In this document: one piece after another, positions 16,372-25,133 of the stretch
Position numbering within the stretch: position 1 is the stretch's first letter
How the letters are laid out: every line of letters starts with the position of its first letter
From: Phycisphaerales bacterium
GTDB taxonomy: Bacteria; Planctomycetota; Phycisphaerae; Tepidisphaerales; Tepidisphaeraceae
DNA length: 64,000 bases
Reading direction: 5' to 3'
NCBI GenBank assembly: GCA_020847545.1
Contig: JADLBV010000070.1
Coordinates: 23,131-87,130 of the forward strand
The notes under the pieces: model-generated
Databases searched by the model: none
Told to the model about the DNA's origin: nothing
Seen by the model: the letters and a program-made list of their open reading frames with translations, nothing else
Program-made: the position numbers and the translations under genes

Positions 16372-17265
16372 TCAGGCCCGTGATTCGGAGGCGCAGGCTT
16401 GGTGATAATCGCACAGGGCCTGACGCCAGGGGCGCATGGGGTGGCCGAGGGTTGAATCGAGGGTGGAGGTGTCCAGTACGCTGTATGCGGGGCGGTGGGC
16501 GGCGGTGGGTTTGGTTTTTTTCCATTCGGCGGAGGATTGCGGGGTGAGGTCGGCTAAGAGATTGAATTCATCCAAGATCGCCCTTGTGAATTCATACCAA
16601 CTGGCCGTGCCCTGATTGACGGCGTGAAAGAGGCCGGCGGCCTGTCGGTCGATCAGTTCCAATGTGGCGGCCGCCAGATCGGCGGTGTAGGTGGGTGATC
16701 CGATCTGGTCATTGACGACCTTGAGCGGTTTGCCGGCGTGGGCGGCGGCCAGGATGGTTCGCGGGAAACAGGGGCCATCTTCACCATAGAGCCATGCCGT
16801 GCGCAGGATCAGCCAGCCTGAGGGGTTGATTTGCTGGATTTGCTGTTCGCCGAGGAGTTTGGATCGGCCGTACGCCGACAAGGGATTGGTCGAATCGGTC
16901 GGGCGATAGGGCAAAACGCCGTTCCCATCAAAGACAAAATCGGTGCTGAAATGGACCAGTTTCGCGCCGATTTGAACAGCGTTTTGGGCCAACAGCCCGA
17001 CCGCGTGGCCATTGATCGCATCGGCCTTTTCGGGTTCCTGTTCGCACAAATCGACCTTGGCGTGGGCGGCACAATTGATCAGCAATGTCGGGCGATGGGT
17101 GGCAAACAGATCGGCCACTGCATTTGCGTTGGTGATGTCACACTGCTGACGATCCAGCGAAACAAAGGATGTTCCACGCGCCGACAATTGGCGTGCGATG
17201 GCGGTGGCGAGCATCCCCCGGCCGCCGACGATTACGGTGCGAGAATAACGATCGGCGCTGTTCAT
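16372..17265 (-). CDS. rfbD: dTDP-4-dehydrorhamnose reductase
   Basis: RfbD (RmlD) uses NAD(P)H to make dTDP-L-rhamnose from dTDP-4-keto-rhamnose. The 297-residue SDR-fold protein has the nucleotide-binding motif VIVGGRGMLATAI at 11-23, an SADFVF-like STDFVFDGNG segment, the YGRSKLLGE motif with catalytic Tyr/Lys, and RTAWLYGEDGPCF. The open frame extends to 17328, but ATG 17265 overlaps the rfbB stop by ATGA, which is the likely coupled start. It is the third gene of rfbA-rfbB-rfbD on the minus strand. Confidence 0.88.
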   Translation of the reverse strand: MNSADRYSRTVIVGGRGMLATAIARQLSARGTSFVSLDRQQCDITNANAVADLFATHRPTLLINCAAHAKVDLCEQEPEKADAINGHAVGLLAQNAVQIGAKLVHFSTDFVFDGNGVLPYRPTDSTNPLSAYGRSKLLGEQQIQQINPSGWLILRTAWLYGEDGPCFPRTILAAAHAGKPLKVVNDQIGSPTYTADLAAATLELIDRQAAGLFHAVNQGTASWYEFTRAILDEFNLLADLTPQSSAEWKKTKPTAAHRPAYSVLDTSTLDSTLGHPMRPWRQALCDYHQACASESRA

Positions 17266-18296
17266 CGTCCGGTGTATTGCTGCTGATAATATTTGAGATA
17301 TTCCCCGCTTTTGATGCCGCGCCACCATGATTCGTGGGTGCGATACCAGTCGATGGTGGTTTGGATCGCCTGTTCAAAACGGTGTTTGGGTTCCCAACCC
17401 AGTTCATTTTTCATTTTGCCCGCGTCGATGGCATATCTGCGGTCGTGGCCGGGGCGATCTTTGACGTATTGCACCGACTCATCCCAGTTTTTGCCCATCT
17501 GGAGAAGAACGACCTCGGTGATGCGCCGATTGGTCAATTCGTTGTTGCCGCCGATGTTGTAGACCTCGCCCATGCGCCCCTTGTTCAGCACCGTCCAGAT
17601 GGCGTCGCAGTGGTCTTCAACGTAGAGCCAGTCGCGAACGTTCATCCCATCGCCATACAACGGAACCTTTTTCCCTTCCATCAGGTTGGTGACGAAGAGG
17701 GGAATCAGTTTTTCAGGGAAATGGTACGGCCCGTAGTTGTTGCTGCATCGCGTCGTCAGGACGGGCAGGCCGAAGGTATGGAAATAAGACCGCACCAGAC
17801 AATCGCCCGCGGCCTTGGAGGCCGAATAAGGGGAATTGGGCTGCAATGGGGTCTCTTCGGTGAATTTGATCTCCGGTTGATCTTCCGGCAGCGTGCCATA
17901 AACCTCATCGGTGCTGACCTGGAGATATTTATCGACGCCCAGCCCTTTGGCGACATCCAACAAGACCTGTGTCCCCACGACATTGGTCTGGATAAAAGGC
18001 CCGGACCCCATGATCGAGCGGTCCACATGCGATTCGGCCGCGAAATGGACCACTTCGCGAATCTGATGTTGGCGCCAGATCTCCTCGATCTGTTTGGCGT
18101 CGCAGATGTCGGCCTTCACGAAGACCAGTTTTTTGGGGTATTTTTCGAGCAGGTCCTGTAGGTTGGCAAGATTTCCCGCGTAGGTCAGCTTGTCCAAGGC
18201 GACGATGAAAACATCCTCCCCCCGGCCAAGCAGCAGGCGGACGAAATTACTGCCGATAAACCCGGCCGCGCCGGTCACTAAAATCCGACGACTCAC
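17262..18296 (-). CDS. rfbB: dTDP-glucose 4,6-dehydratase
   Basis: RfbB (RmlB) converts dTDP-glucose to dTDP-4-keto-6-deoxyglucose. The 344-residue protein has VTGAAGFIGSN at 7-17, the catalytic STDEVYG at 128-134 (Thr129, Asp130, Glu131), and YSASK with Tyr157 and Lys161. GTG 18296 is chosen as start: it overlaps the rfbA stop by GTGA and has AAGGAG 5 nt upstream. The frame is open further upstream but runs inside rfbA. Middle gene of the dTDP-sugar operon. Confidence 0.93.
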   Translation of the reverse strand: MSRRILVTGAAGFIGSNFVRLLLGRGEDVFIVALDKLTYAGNLANLQDLLEKYPKKLVFVKADICDAKQIEEIWRQHQIREVVHFAAESHVDRSIMGSGPFIQTNVVGTQVLLDVAKGLGVDKYLQVSTDEVYGTLPEDQPEIKFTEETPLQPNSPYSASKAAGDCLVRSYFHTFGLPVLTTRCSNNYGPYHFPEKLIPLFVTNLMEGKKVPLYGDGMNVRDWLYVEDHCDAIWTVLNKGRMGEVYNIGGNNELTNRRITEVVLLQMGKNWDESVQYVKDRPGHDRRYAIDAGKMKNELGWEPKHRFEQAIQTTIDWYRTHESWWRGIKSGEYLKYYQQQYTGR

Positions 18297-19030
18297 GCAG
18301 TCTCCTTGTTGGCCCCGTTCTGGGCGATGGCGTTGCACGCCTTGAGGTAAAAATCGATGTTCTCCCCCGCATCGGCCCAGAACCCGTTGACCGGGTCGGC
18401 CGTCATTTCGCCCCGGTCGATGTAGGCGTTGTTGACATCCGTGATTTCCAACTCGTTGCGGGCGGAGGGTTTAAGTGTTTTGACGATCTCAAAGACCTTG
18501 GAATCGTAAAAATAGATGCCGATGACGGCCATGTTGCTCTTGGGTTCCTTGGGCTTTTCGACGATGCGCACCACCCGTTCACCATCCATCTCGGCGACGC
18601 CGTAGGCCTTGGGGTTTTCCACTTTGGAGAGCAGGATTTTGGCCCCCTGGCCCTGGTGACGGAAGCGCTTGACGCTTTCGCGGATCGAATATTCGAGGAT
18701 GTTGTCACCGAGGATCAAGCAGATCGAATCACCATCGGCGAAGCGTTCGGCCAATCCCAGCGCCTGGGCGATACCGCCGGCCCCGTCCTGGTAGGTATAA
18801 TTGAGGTTCTTGAAGCCAAATTCATGGCCATTGCCCAACAGGCGGATAAAATCTCCGCTGTTGTTGCCGCCGGTGACCAGCAAAACCTCCTCGATGCCGG
18901 CCTTGGCCATACATTCGAGGGGATAATAGATCATCGGCTTGTCATAGACAGGCAGCAGGTGTTTGTTGGTGACCTTGGTCAACGGGAACAAACGACTGCC
19001 GGTCCCACCGGCGAGAATGACACCTTTCAT
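18293..19030 (-). CDS. rfbA: Glucose-1-phosphate thymidylyltransferase
   Basis: RfbA (RmlA) makes dTDP-glucose from dTTP and glucose-1-phosphate. The 245-residue protein begins with the nucleotidyl-transferase motif GVILAGGTGSRLFPLTKVTN and KHLLPVYDKPMIYYPLE, and has ILGDNI near 107 and VEKPKEPKSNMAVIGIYFYD. It is about 45 residues shorter than E. coli RmlA and lacks the C-terminal regulatory helices, as in the short RmlA group. First gene of rfbA-rfbB-rfbD; rfbC (epimerase) is absent here, so it must lie elsewhere or the pathway yields another deoxy sugar. Confidence 0.9.
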   Translation of the reverse strand: MKGVILAGGTGSRLFPLTKVTNKHLLPVYDKPMIYYPLECMAKAGIEEVLLVTGGNNSGDFIRLLGNGHEFGFKNLNYTYQDGAGGIAQALGLAERFADGDSICLILGDNILEYSIRESVKRFRHQGQGAKILLSKVENPKAYGVAEMDGERVVRIVEKPKEPKSNMAVIGIYFYDSKVFEIVKTLKPSARNELEITDVNNAYIDRGEMTADPVNGFWADAGENIDFYLKACNAIAQNGANKETA

Positions 19031-19111
19031 GCGATTACCTCATGCGATATATCGGTCCATGACGCAAAGCACTATCGTAGCGAAATTCCAAATTTCGACC
19101 AAGGACCGGTA

Positions 19112-19891
19112 ATGTCTTTTCAAGTCGATTATGTACGGCAACTGGAACACCTGTTACACCACCAGCGGGAATGGGTTCCATCGGCCGAATCAGGCTCGAC
19201 GGTTCAGGTCGAACTGGGGGCGGTGTTGGGCAGGCGACTGCTGGAGCCTGATTTTCGATTTTCCATGCCGGAATTGCCGGATTCATGCCGGATCATCGAC
19301 CGGAATGGGCATGGTCGTCCGATTTATCGACCGCTCCTTGTTTATGCCCTGACACGGGCGAATGTTCTGACCAATCACAAAGGGGAGATGGAATCGTTCA
19401 ACTGGCCGGCGGAGAATTTGCCCGCGAATCTGGCCGAACCGGCGGCCATTGCCTGCTGGGAGGCGTTGAGTTTATTTGTCGCCAAAATCGATGGCGCTCG
19501 GAATACATTTGATCAACTCATTGCCCGCCAACAGAAAAGTGGCAGTTTTTTGCTGGCCCGGCCATCCGACAGCCCGGATATGCGATGGTATTACGAGCTG
19601 GTGATGTTGCACGCGCTGGGCAGTTATGCCGCACAGTCGGGCGATCCCTCGGCGATGAAGGCGATGCGGCACAATGCCCTGTTTCATCTGGAAGAAAGCC
19701 AGCCGGACCATGCCACCAACCAGCCGTGGGGGTTGTTCGCGTTTATTTGGGTGGCGGAGGCCCGGCCGTTGGCGGATCAATTGTTACATACATTACAGAC
19801 ACAGCATCCGGATGGGATCGGCGGGATCGCGGCCATTTTAGTGGCCGATGCGCTGTTGTGCCTGCGATGCGTCGCGGATCGTCTGCAATGA
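19112..19891 (+). CDS. Hypothetical protein, all-helical
   Basis: The 259-residue product starts at ATG 19112, 81 nt from the divergent rfbA start. I recognise no family. It reads as helical throughout, with DSPDMRWYYELVMLHALGSY, ARPLADQLLHTLQTQHPDG and Trp-rich stretches (WGLFAFIWVAEA), reminiscent of an alpha/alpha-barrel such as found in prenyltransferase-like or glycan-related proteins, but this is weak. Its last 54 bases overlap the 3' end of the convergent acyltransferase gene (19838 onward), and both frames look genuine. The 411-codon frame open from 18656 is mostly antisense to rfbA. Confidence 0.6.
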   Translation: MSFQVDYVRQLEHLLHHQREWVPSAESGSTVQVELGAVLGRRLLEPDFRFSMPELPDSCRIIDRNGHGRPIYRPLLVYALTRANVLTNHKGEMESFNWPAENLPANLAEPAAIACWEALSLFVAKIDGARNTFDQLIARQQKSGSFLLARPSDSPDMRWYYELVMLHALGSYAAQSGDPSAMKAMRHNALFHLEESQPDHATNQPWGLFAFIWVAEARPLADQLLHTLQTQHPDGIGGIAAILVADALLCLRCVADRLQ

Positions 19892-20815
19892 TGTTTTGCT
19901 GGTCCATGTGGAACCATCAGGGCGAAAGCGAAAACGGGGGTGTTGCCAAAAATACTGGTCGGGATGGCGGAGTATTTGAGAAGCCAGCGCGCTGGTGAAT
20001 TGCTGGGTATTGGACATCACATCGGCTTCGTGTTCGCCGGTTTGGATCAGATCAAAGGGTGGATGGATCGTCACGACATGTTTGCCATTGTCGCCGCGAT
20101 GGGAGGTGAGCAGGATGACATCACAGTCGAGTCGCAGGGCCATGTCGGCCGCGCCGCGTGGTGTGGCGGCGGGGATGCCAAACAGATCGACGAAAACCGG
20201 GTTTTGGATGGTGTTCAGGTCGATCGCGATGATGATGCCGCCCCCTTGTTTGAGATGTCGCATGGCGTTGCGAATGCCGTTGGCATCCTTGCCGATGAAT
20301 CGCGTGCCGATACGCCGGCGGCAACGTTCCTGCATCCATCGCATAAAAGGGTTGTCCAAGGGGCGGGAGATGACGAGGTTGGGCAGGCCGATGCGCCAAA
20401 GGGCCGGGGAGAGGTATTCATAATGGCCAAGGTGGCCAATGACGGCGACGACACCGCGACCACGGGAGAGGATGGCCGGGACGTATTCCATTCCATCAAT
20501 GACCAAACGTTGGTCGATCAGTCGCGGGGTGAGGCGGAGGGTTTGGCAATACAACAGCACCTGATGCGCAAGTGATGATTTGGCAAGGCTTTGCAAGCGG
20601 GCGTGATTCAATCGGCCGGCATGGGCGATTTGCAGGTTCAGCAGGCACCAGCGGCGTGTGTCGGGGGACAGATAATAAATGCAATTTCCCAACATTTTGG
20701 CGATGGTCGGCAGGAGGATTTCGGGAAGGATGGCCCCCAATGCCAGCAACGGCATCGCGACGGCGGCCTCGGCCAGCCATCGGAGTTGTCGAAGCCATCG
20801 CCGCTGTTGGATCAT
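19838..20815 (-). CDS. LpxL/HtrB-type lysophospholipid (lipid A) acyltransferase
   Basis: The 325-residue protein belongs to the Kdo2-lipid A acyltransferase family, adding secondary acyl chains to lipid A at the inner membrane. An N-terminal hydrophobic helix (16-40) precedes the catalytic HX4E motif HLGHYE (His128 to Glu133) and the LVISRPLDNPFMRWMQERCRRR segment that carries substrate-binding arginines. It overlaps the stop of msbA by ATGA (start 20815), so it is coupled to the lipid A flippase. Whether it is LpxL, LpxM or a related acyltransferase is unclear. Its 3' end overlaps the convergent hypothetical gene by 54 nt. Confidence 0.82.
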   Translation of the reverse strand: MIQQRRWLRQLRWLAEAAVAMPLLALGAILPEILLPTIAKMLGNCIYYLSPDTRRWCLLNLQIAHAGRLNHARLQSLAKSSLAHQVLLYCQTLRLTPRLIDQRLVIDGMEYVPAILSRGRGVVAVIGHLGHYEYLSPALWRIGLPNLVISRPLDNPFMRWMQERCRRRIGTRFIGKDANGIRNAMRHLKQGGGIIIAIDLNTIQNPVFVDLFGIPAATPRGAADMALRLDCDVILLTSHRGDNGKHVVTIHPPFDLIQTGEHEADVMSNTQQFTSALASQILRHPDQYFWQHPRFRFRPDGSTWTSKTSLQTIRDASQAQQRIGH

Positions 20816-22566
20816 TGGGGGATCAGGTTCATCTGCTGCTGGAAAATGCGATTGAAGGTGGGGCAATCATGGCGGAGTTGCTCGGCCGTGCCGTCACCCA
20901 CGAGCCGGCCCTTGTCGAGAACGACGATGCGCGGGCAATCGAGAATGGTGGCCAGCCGATGTGCGATGATGAGGGTGGTTCGGCCGCGCAGCCACTGTGA
21001 GATTTCGGCCCAGAGGCGGGTTTCGGTTTCGGTGTCCAGGGCGCTGGTTGATTCATCAAAGATGACCAGTGCGGGAGATCGGAGGATGACACGGGCGATG
21101 GCGAGTCGGACGCGCTGGCCGCCGGAGAGATCGACGCCCCGTTCGCCGATGCGGGTGTTGAAGCCGTGGGGTAGGGATTGGATGAAGGAATCGGCACAGG
21201 CTTGTCGGGCGGCGTTTTCGATGGATTCCTTGGTTGCATTCCACGAGCCGTAGGAGATGTTTTCGTAGACCGTACCGCTGAAGATGAAGGGGTCTTGGCC
21301 GACCCAGCCGATGTGTCGGCGGAGATCGGCAAGTTTCAATTCGCGCAGATCGATGCCATCCAATAAGATGCGGCCGGCGGATGGTTCATAAAAACGCATC
21401 GGCAACATGCTGAGGGTGGATTTTCCAGCGCCGCTGGGGCCGACGACCGCGAGGGTTTGGCCGGGTTCGATGGTCAGGTCAAAATCGTGCAAAACCGGCT
21501 CGTTTTCGCGATAGGCGAAGCGGATGGATTCAAAGGAGAGCCGGCCGGGAGGATGATCGGGCAAAGTCCGTGTGCCGGTGTCTTGCTGCTGAGGCCAGTC
21601 GAGCAATTCCAGCACGCGCCGGCCGCAGGCGAGCGATTGCTGGATTTCGTAATGGGTGCGGCTGAGTCGGCGGATCGGATCGGCCAGAAATGCGGTGTAG
21701 AGGGCGAAGGCGATCAGGTCTTCGATGCGCATCTTGGCGGAGGGTCCGTCCAAAACCAGCCGGGCACCATATCCCAAAACCAAAACCACCCCCACCGCCG
21801 CCAGAAAACTGATGGTGGATCGGGCGGCGGCCTGTTGACGGTCGGTGCGGAGGGTTTGATCGAACAGTTGCTCCGATTGGGCGGAGAAACGTTTCTGTTC
21901 GTGTTCTTCGCCGCCAAAGGCGCGAATGGCGGGCATGGCGCCGAGTTGTTCGCTGAGCACGCCGGTCAGGTCGGCCATCTGATTTTGTGCGGCGTGGTAT
22001 CCCCGGCGCACCCGACGGGAGGTGATCAGGAGCGTCAACACGCCGATGGGAGTCACCGCCAACAGAACCAGCGTAAGGCGGGTGCTGAGATAAAAGAGAA
22101 ATCCAATCGACCCGGCCGCCAATATTAGATCACCGCCGAGGGAGAGAAAGGCATGGTTGAGGAAGGTGCGCAGGCGGTTGATGTCATGGAAACATCGCCC
22201 CAGCGCATCGCCGCTGGAGGTGCGGGCGAAATGGGCGATGGGGAGTTTCAGGAGTTTGTCGGCCACCTGTCGACGGAGGGTTTCCACCAGACGCAATGAG
22301 ATGTGCGCCAACTGCGACTCGGCCAGATACCAGGCGAATGACACCACCGCCATCAACCCCAGCATCGCACCCAGCAACAGGTAAATTCGTCGAAGATCAG
22401 CCTTGCGCACGGCATCGGCGAAGAGTTGTCGCGCCGACCAGGGGATCAAAAGCGTTGCGGAGGAAGCTACAAGGGTCAGCAGGATGATCAGCGCCACTCG
22501 GCCGCGATACGGCCAGATCATCGCCATCAACCGGCGATAGACCGTGAACGGGCGGTCATCAGACAT
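20812..22566 (-). CDS. msbA: MsbA-like ABC exporter, fused membrane and ATPase
   Basis: The 584-residue half-transporter has about six transmembrane segments in the first 300 residues (e.g. 23-45, 61-82, 145-165, 166-183, 250-270) and a C-terminal ATPase with Walker A VGPSGAGKST (375-384), signature LSGGQ near 484, and Walker B VIFDESTSALD. Context between lpxB and the acyltransferase gene points to flipping of lipid A core across the inner membrane. Its ATG overlaps the end of lpxB by 8 nt. The frame extends upstream to 22692 but those residues lie inside lpxB. Fatty-acid exporter is the alternative. Confidence 0.85.
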   Translation of the reverse strand: MSDDRPFTVYRRLMAMIWPYRGRVALIILLTLVASSATLLIPWSARQLFADAVRKADLRRIYLLLGAMLGLMAVVSFAWYLAESQLAHISLRLVETLRRQVADKLLKLPIAHFARTSSGDALGRCFHDINRLRTFLNHAFLSLGGDLILAAGSIGFLFYLSTRLTLVLLAVTPIGVLTLLITSRRVRRGYHAAQNQMADLTGVLSEQLGAMPAIRAFGGEEHEQKRFSAQSEQLFDQTLRTDRQQAAARSTISFLAAVGVVLVLGYGARLVLDGPSAKMRIEDLIAFALYTAFLADPIRRLSRTHYEIQQSLACGRRVLELLDWPQQQDTGTRTLPDHPPGRLSFESIRFAYRENEPVLHDFDLTIEPGQTLAVVGPSGAGKSTLSMLPMRFYEPSAGRILLDGIDLRELKLADLRRHIGWVGQDPFIFSGTVYENISYGSWNATKESIENAARQACADSFIQSLPHGFNTRIGERGVDLSGGQRVRLAIARVILRSPALVIFDESTSALDTETETRLWAEISQWLRGRTTLIIAHRLATILDCPRIVVLDKGRLVGDGTAEQLRHDCPTFNRIFQQQMNLIPQ

Positions 22567-23758
22567 GGCCGGCGACCGCCTCCACCCCAACCCATTCGGA
22601 AGGTTCCGCGACGACTTCGCCTTGTAGAATGTCCTGAGCCAGATCGGCCGCCCGCATGATCGCCCCGCCGTTGCCCAGTGCATGGCGGACATCGGCCAGG
22701 CCTTCGATCATCGTGCGCCGTCGGTCGGTGTCGCGTAATAGGGACAATCCCTCGGCCGCCAGTCGCGGGCCGGTGACTTGCCGGTTACACAGTTCGGGCA
22801 CAATGGGGCGATTCAGAAGGTAATTGGGGAGGGCAAAATAGGTGTATCGAACCAGTGCCAGGCGGATGAGCCGATCCAGCAGGTGATGGACCCGATACAT
22901 CGCGACCATGGGAACGCCGATGATGGCCGCTTCGAGGGTGGCGGTTCCGGAGCAGGTCAAGAGCAGGTCGCAGCGGCTCAACACCGCGTGGGATTGGCGA
23001 TGGACCAGTTCAACCGGAACATCCCATGTGGGAAGATGGGCCAGGATGCGTTTGTGAGCGCTGTCGTTGGCCGAGCAGAGGACAAAACGGGCGGCCGGCT
23101 CGGACTGGTGGATCAATCGGGCGGCGTCGCGCAATGCGGGGAGCAGGTCGATCACCTCGTCGCGCCGACTGCCGGGGAAAAGGCCGATGGTTGGGGGATT
23201 TCCGTTTAATTCATGAGGGCGCGGTGTGGAGGCCAGAAGATCGAGCGCTGGATGGCCGATCCAGCGGACATTGCCGCCGTAATCGCGGTAGGTTTGTGCT
23301 TCGGATTGTGAAAGGGCGGCGATGGCGGTGGACTGGTGGGCGATCTTGGCGATTTGGCGTCGGGTCAGACACCATGCTTCGGGGGGAACATAATAGAGTG
23401 TAGGGATGCCCAATCGGCGGGCCATGGAGAGGATGCGCAGGTTTTGGCCGGGATTGTCAACGAGGATGACCAGCGAGGGGCGCTGTCGGCGGAACAACGC
23501 GGCGACCTGTCGATAGGCGCGGATGACGGTGACGCAGTGGCTCATCACGGATCGGCAACTGGATGCGACCCCCACGCAGCTTAGGGGGGTGGTGTCCGAC
23601 AGAAGATGCGCCCCGGCCTCGCGCAGGGCCGATCCGCCCAATGCCGACACCGAACCAACCGCGCCGCGACGACGCAGTTCATCAAGAAGTGGAGCCGCCA
23701 GCATGTCGGAGGAGGTGCTTCCGGTGGAGACAAAGATGGAGTGGAGTCGGCCGCTCAT
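22559..23758 (-). CDS. lpxB: Lipid-A-disaccharide synthase
   Basis: LpxB joins UDP-2,3-diacylglucosamine and lipid X to make the lipid A disaccharide. The 399-residue protein has the family segments VDNPGQNLRILSMARRLGIP, YYVPPEAWCLTRRQI, IGHPALDLL, IGLFPGSRRDEV, and CSGTATLEAAIIGVPMVAMYR; the last is diagnostic for LpxB. The usual N-terminal GEASGD motif is replaced by STGSTSSD, an unusual start for the family. ATG 23758 is chosen over 23800. First gene of lpxB-msbA-acyltransferase on the minus strand; lpxI at 33685 supplies the preceding step. Confidence 0.88.
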   Translation of the reverse strand: MSGRLHSIFVSTGSTSSDMLAAPLLDELRRRGAVGSVSALGGSALREAGAHLLSDTTPLSCVGVASSCRSVMSHCVTVIRAYRQVAALFRRQRPSLVILVDNPGQNLRILSMARRLGIPTLYYVPPEAWCLTRRQIAKIAHQSTAIAALSQSEAQTYRDYGGNVRWIGHPALDLLASTPRPHELNGNPPTIGLFPGSRRDEVIDLLPALRDAARLIHQSEPAARFVLCSANDSAHKRILAHLPTWDVPVELVHRQSHAVLSRCDLLLTCSGTATLEAAIIGVPMVAMYRVHHLLDRLIRLALVRYTYFALPNYLLNRPIVPELCNRQVTGPRLAAEGLSLLRDTDRRRTMIEGLADVRHALGNGGAIMRAADLAQDILQGEVVAEPSEWVGVEAVAGHV

Positions 23759-23985
23759 GTGCTGGTGGATCGAAGCCGCTCCTGTGAAGTATCGCAACAC
23801 CCAAACCCGGCCCGACGCCGAAGTGAAGGCATTCTAAACACAACGTGCATCCATATGCCAGCAAAGTTGGGCATGGGAAATATTTTTATTTGGATTGCCG
23901 ATCCCAATCCGCGCCTAGCCGATGGTACGCCGGGGAGGTACACTTCATGCACCGAAGGTCCGAGATGGACCGGGGAGAAACCGGC

Positions 23986-25128
23986 ATGGTTCTGCACATC
24001 CTGCGAGCGTTGTTTATTTTGTTGATGGCCGCGGTGGGGTATTTTTTCACGACCCAGCCGCGCGACTTCTGGGGAAACGCCACCTGGCTGGCGCTGCCGG
24101 TGTCGCTGGCGCTGGGGGTGCTGCTGGTCTGCATCGACATCTTGTCGCCGCGCAAAAAACTGGCGGTTTTTTCGGGGACATTGTTCGGGCTGGTGGTCGG
24201 GGTGGCGATCGCCTATGCGCTGAGTTTTGTGGTGCGGCTGCTGGTGGAGCAGTGGCAGCCATCGGCGAATTTGCGCAACGACCCCAGGGCGGTCACGCAG
24301 TTCATGTCCAACCGGGATGGGATGCGGGAATACATCAACCTGATGGTGGGCGTGATCAGTTGTTATCTGTCCATCAGTTTCATCCTTCAGACCAAGGATG
24401 ATTTTCGTTTTGTCATACCATATGTTGAATTCAGCAAGCAGACCAAGGGGGCAAGACCGATGCTGCTGGACACCAGCGTGTTGATTGATGGGCGGATCAA
24501 CGATGTGGCCGCTACGGGCATATTGGAAAGCCAACTGATCGTTCCGCGGTTTGTTTTGCTTGAATTGCAGGCCGTGGCGGACAGTTCGGACAAGCTCAAA
24601 CGCAACCGCGGACGCCGGGGCTTGGACATGCTCGCCAAGTTGCAGGGGGCCGAGCACGCCGAGGTTATTTTATACGACTCGCACGCGCGGGAGGAATCAA
24701 CCGAGGTGGATCAACGTCTGGTGGGACTGGCCAAGGAACTCAACGGACGGATCCTGACCAATGATTTCAATCTGAACAAGGTGGCGCAACTTCGCGGCGT
24801 GGATGTGGTGAACATCAACGACCTTGCCAACGCGCTCAAACCGGTGGTTTTGCCCGGTGAGCGGATGATGGTCCGGCTGGTCAAGCCCGGAGAGACGGCC
24901 GGTCAGGGTGTGGGGTATCTGGAAGATGGAACGATGGTGGTCGTCGAACAGGGACGCGGCCATCTGAACGAGGAAGTGGAATTTCTGGTGACCAGCGCCC
25001 TGCAAACGTCGGCGGGGAGAATGATCTTCGGACGAATGCCCGATTCGCCGGTTCCAGTTGCATCATCGGGTGGAGGCGGCGGAGCGAGAAAACCCCGGTC
25101 GAAGAATGATGGACCGCTCGGTGCTTGA
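23986..25128 (+). CDS. PIN and TRAM domain membrane protein (YacL-like)
   Basis: The 380-residue protein has an N-terminal membrane part (helices near 6-22, 33-52, 62-85 and 118-135), a PIN nuclease-like domain from about 158 with MLLDTSVLIDGR (Asp162) and the acidic residues of the LTNDFNLNK segment (about 260), and a TRAM-type RNA-binding domain near 300-360 (GERMMVRLVKPGETAGQGVG). That is the layout of YacL/PilT-N proteins. Function in bacteria is not settled; RNA processing at the membrane is plausible. ATG 23986 is preferred since GGGGAG precedes it; the frame is open to 23845. Confidence 0.8.
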   Translation: MVLHILRALFILLMAAVGYFFTTQPRDFWGNATWLALPVSLALGVLLVCIDILSPRKKLAVFSGTLFGLVVGVAIAYALSFVVRLLVEQWQPSANLRNDPRAVTQFMSNRDGMREYINLMVGVISCYLSISFILQTKDDFRFVIPYVEFSKQTKGARPMLLDTSVLIDGRINDVAATGILESQLIVPRFVLLELQAVADSSDKLKRNRGRRGLDMLAKLQGAEHAEVILYDSHAREESTEVDQRLVGLAKELNGRILTNDFNLNKVAQLRGVDVVNINDLANALKPVVLPGERMMVRLVKPGETAGQGVGYLEDGTMVVVEQGRGHLNEEVEFLVTSALQTSAGRMIFGRMPDSPVPVASSGGGGGARKPRSKNDGPLGA

Positions 25129-25133
25129 GGATT

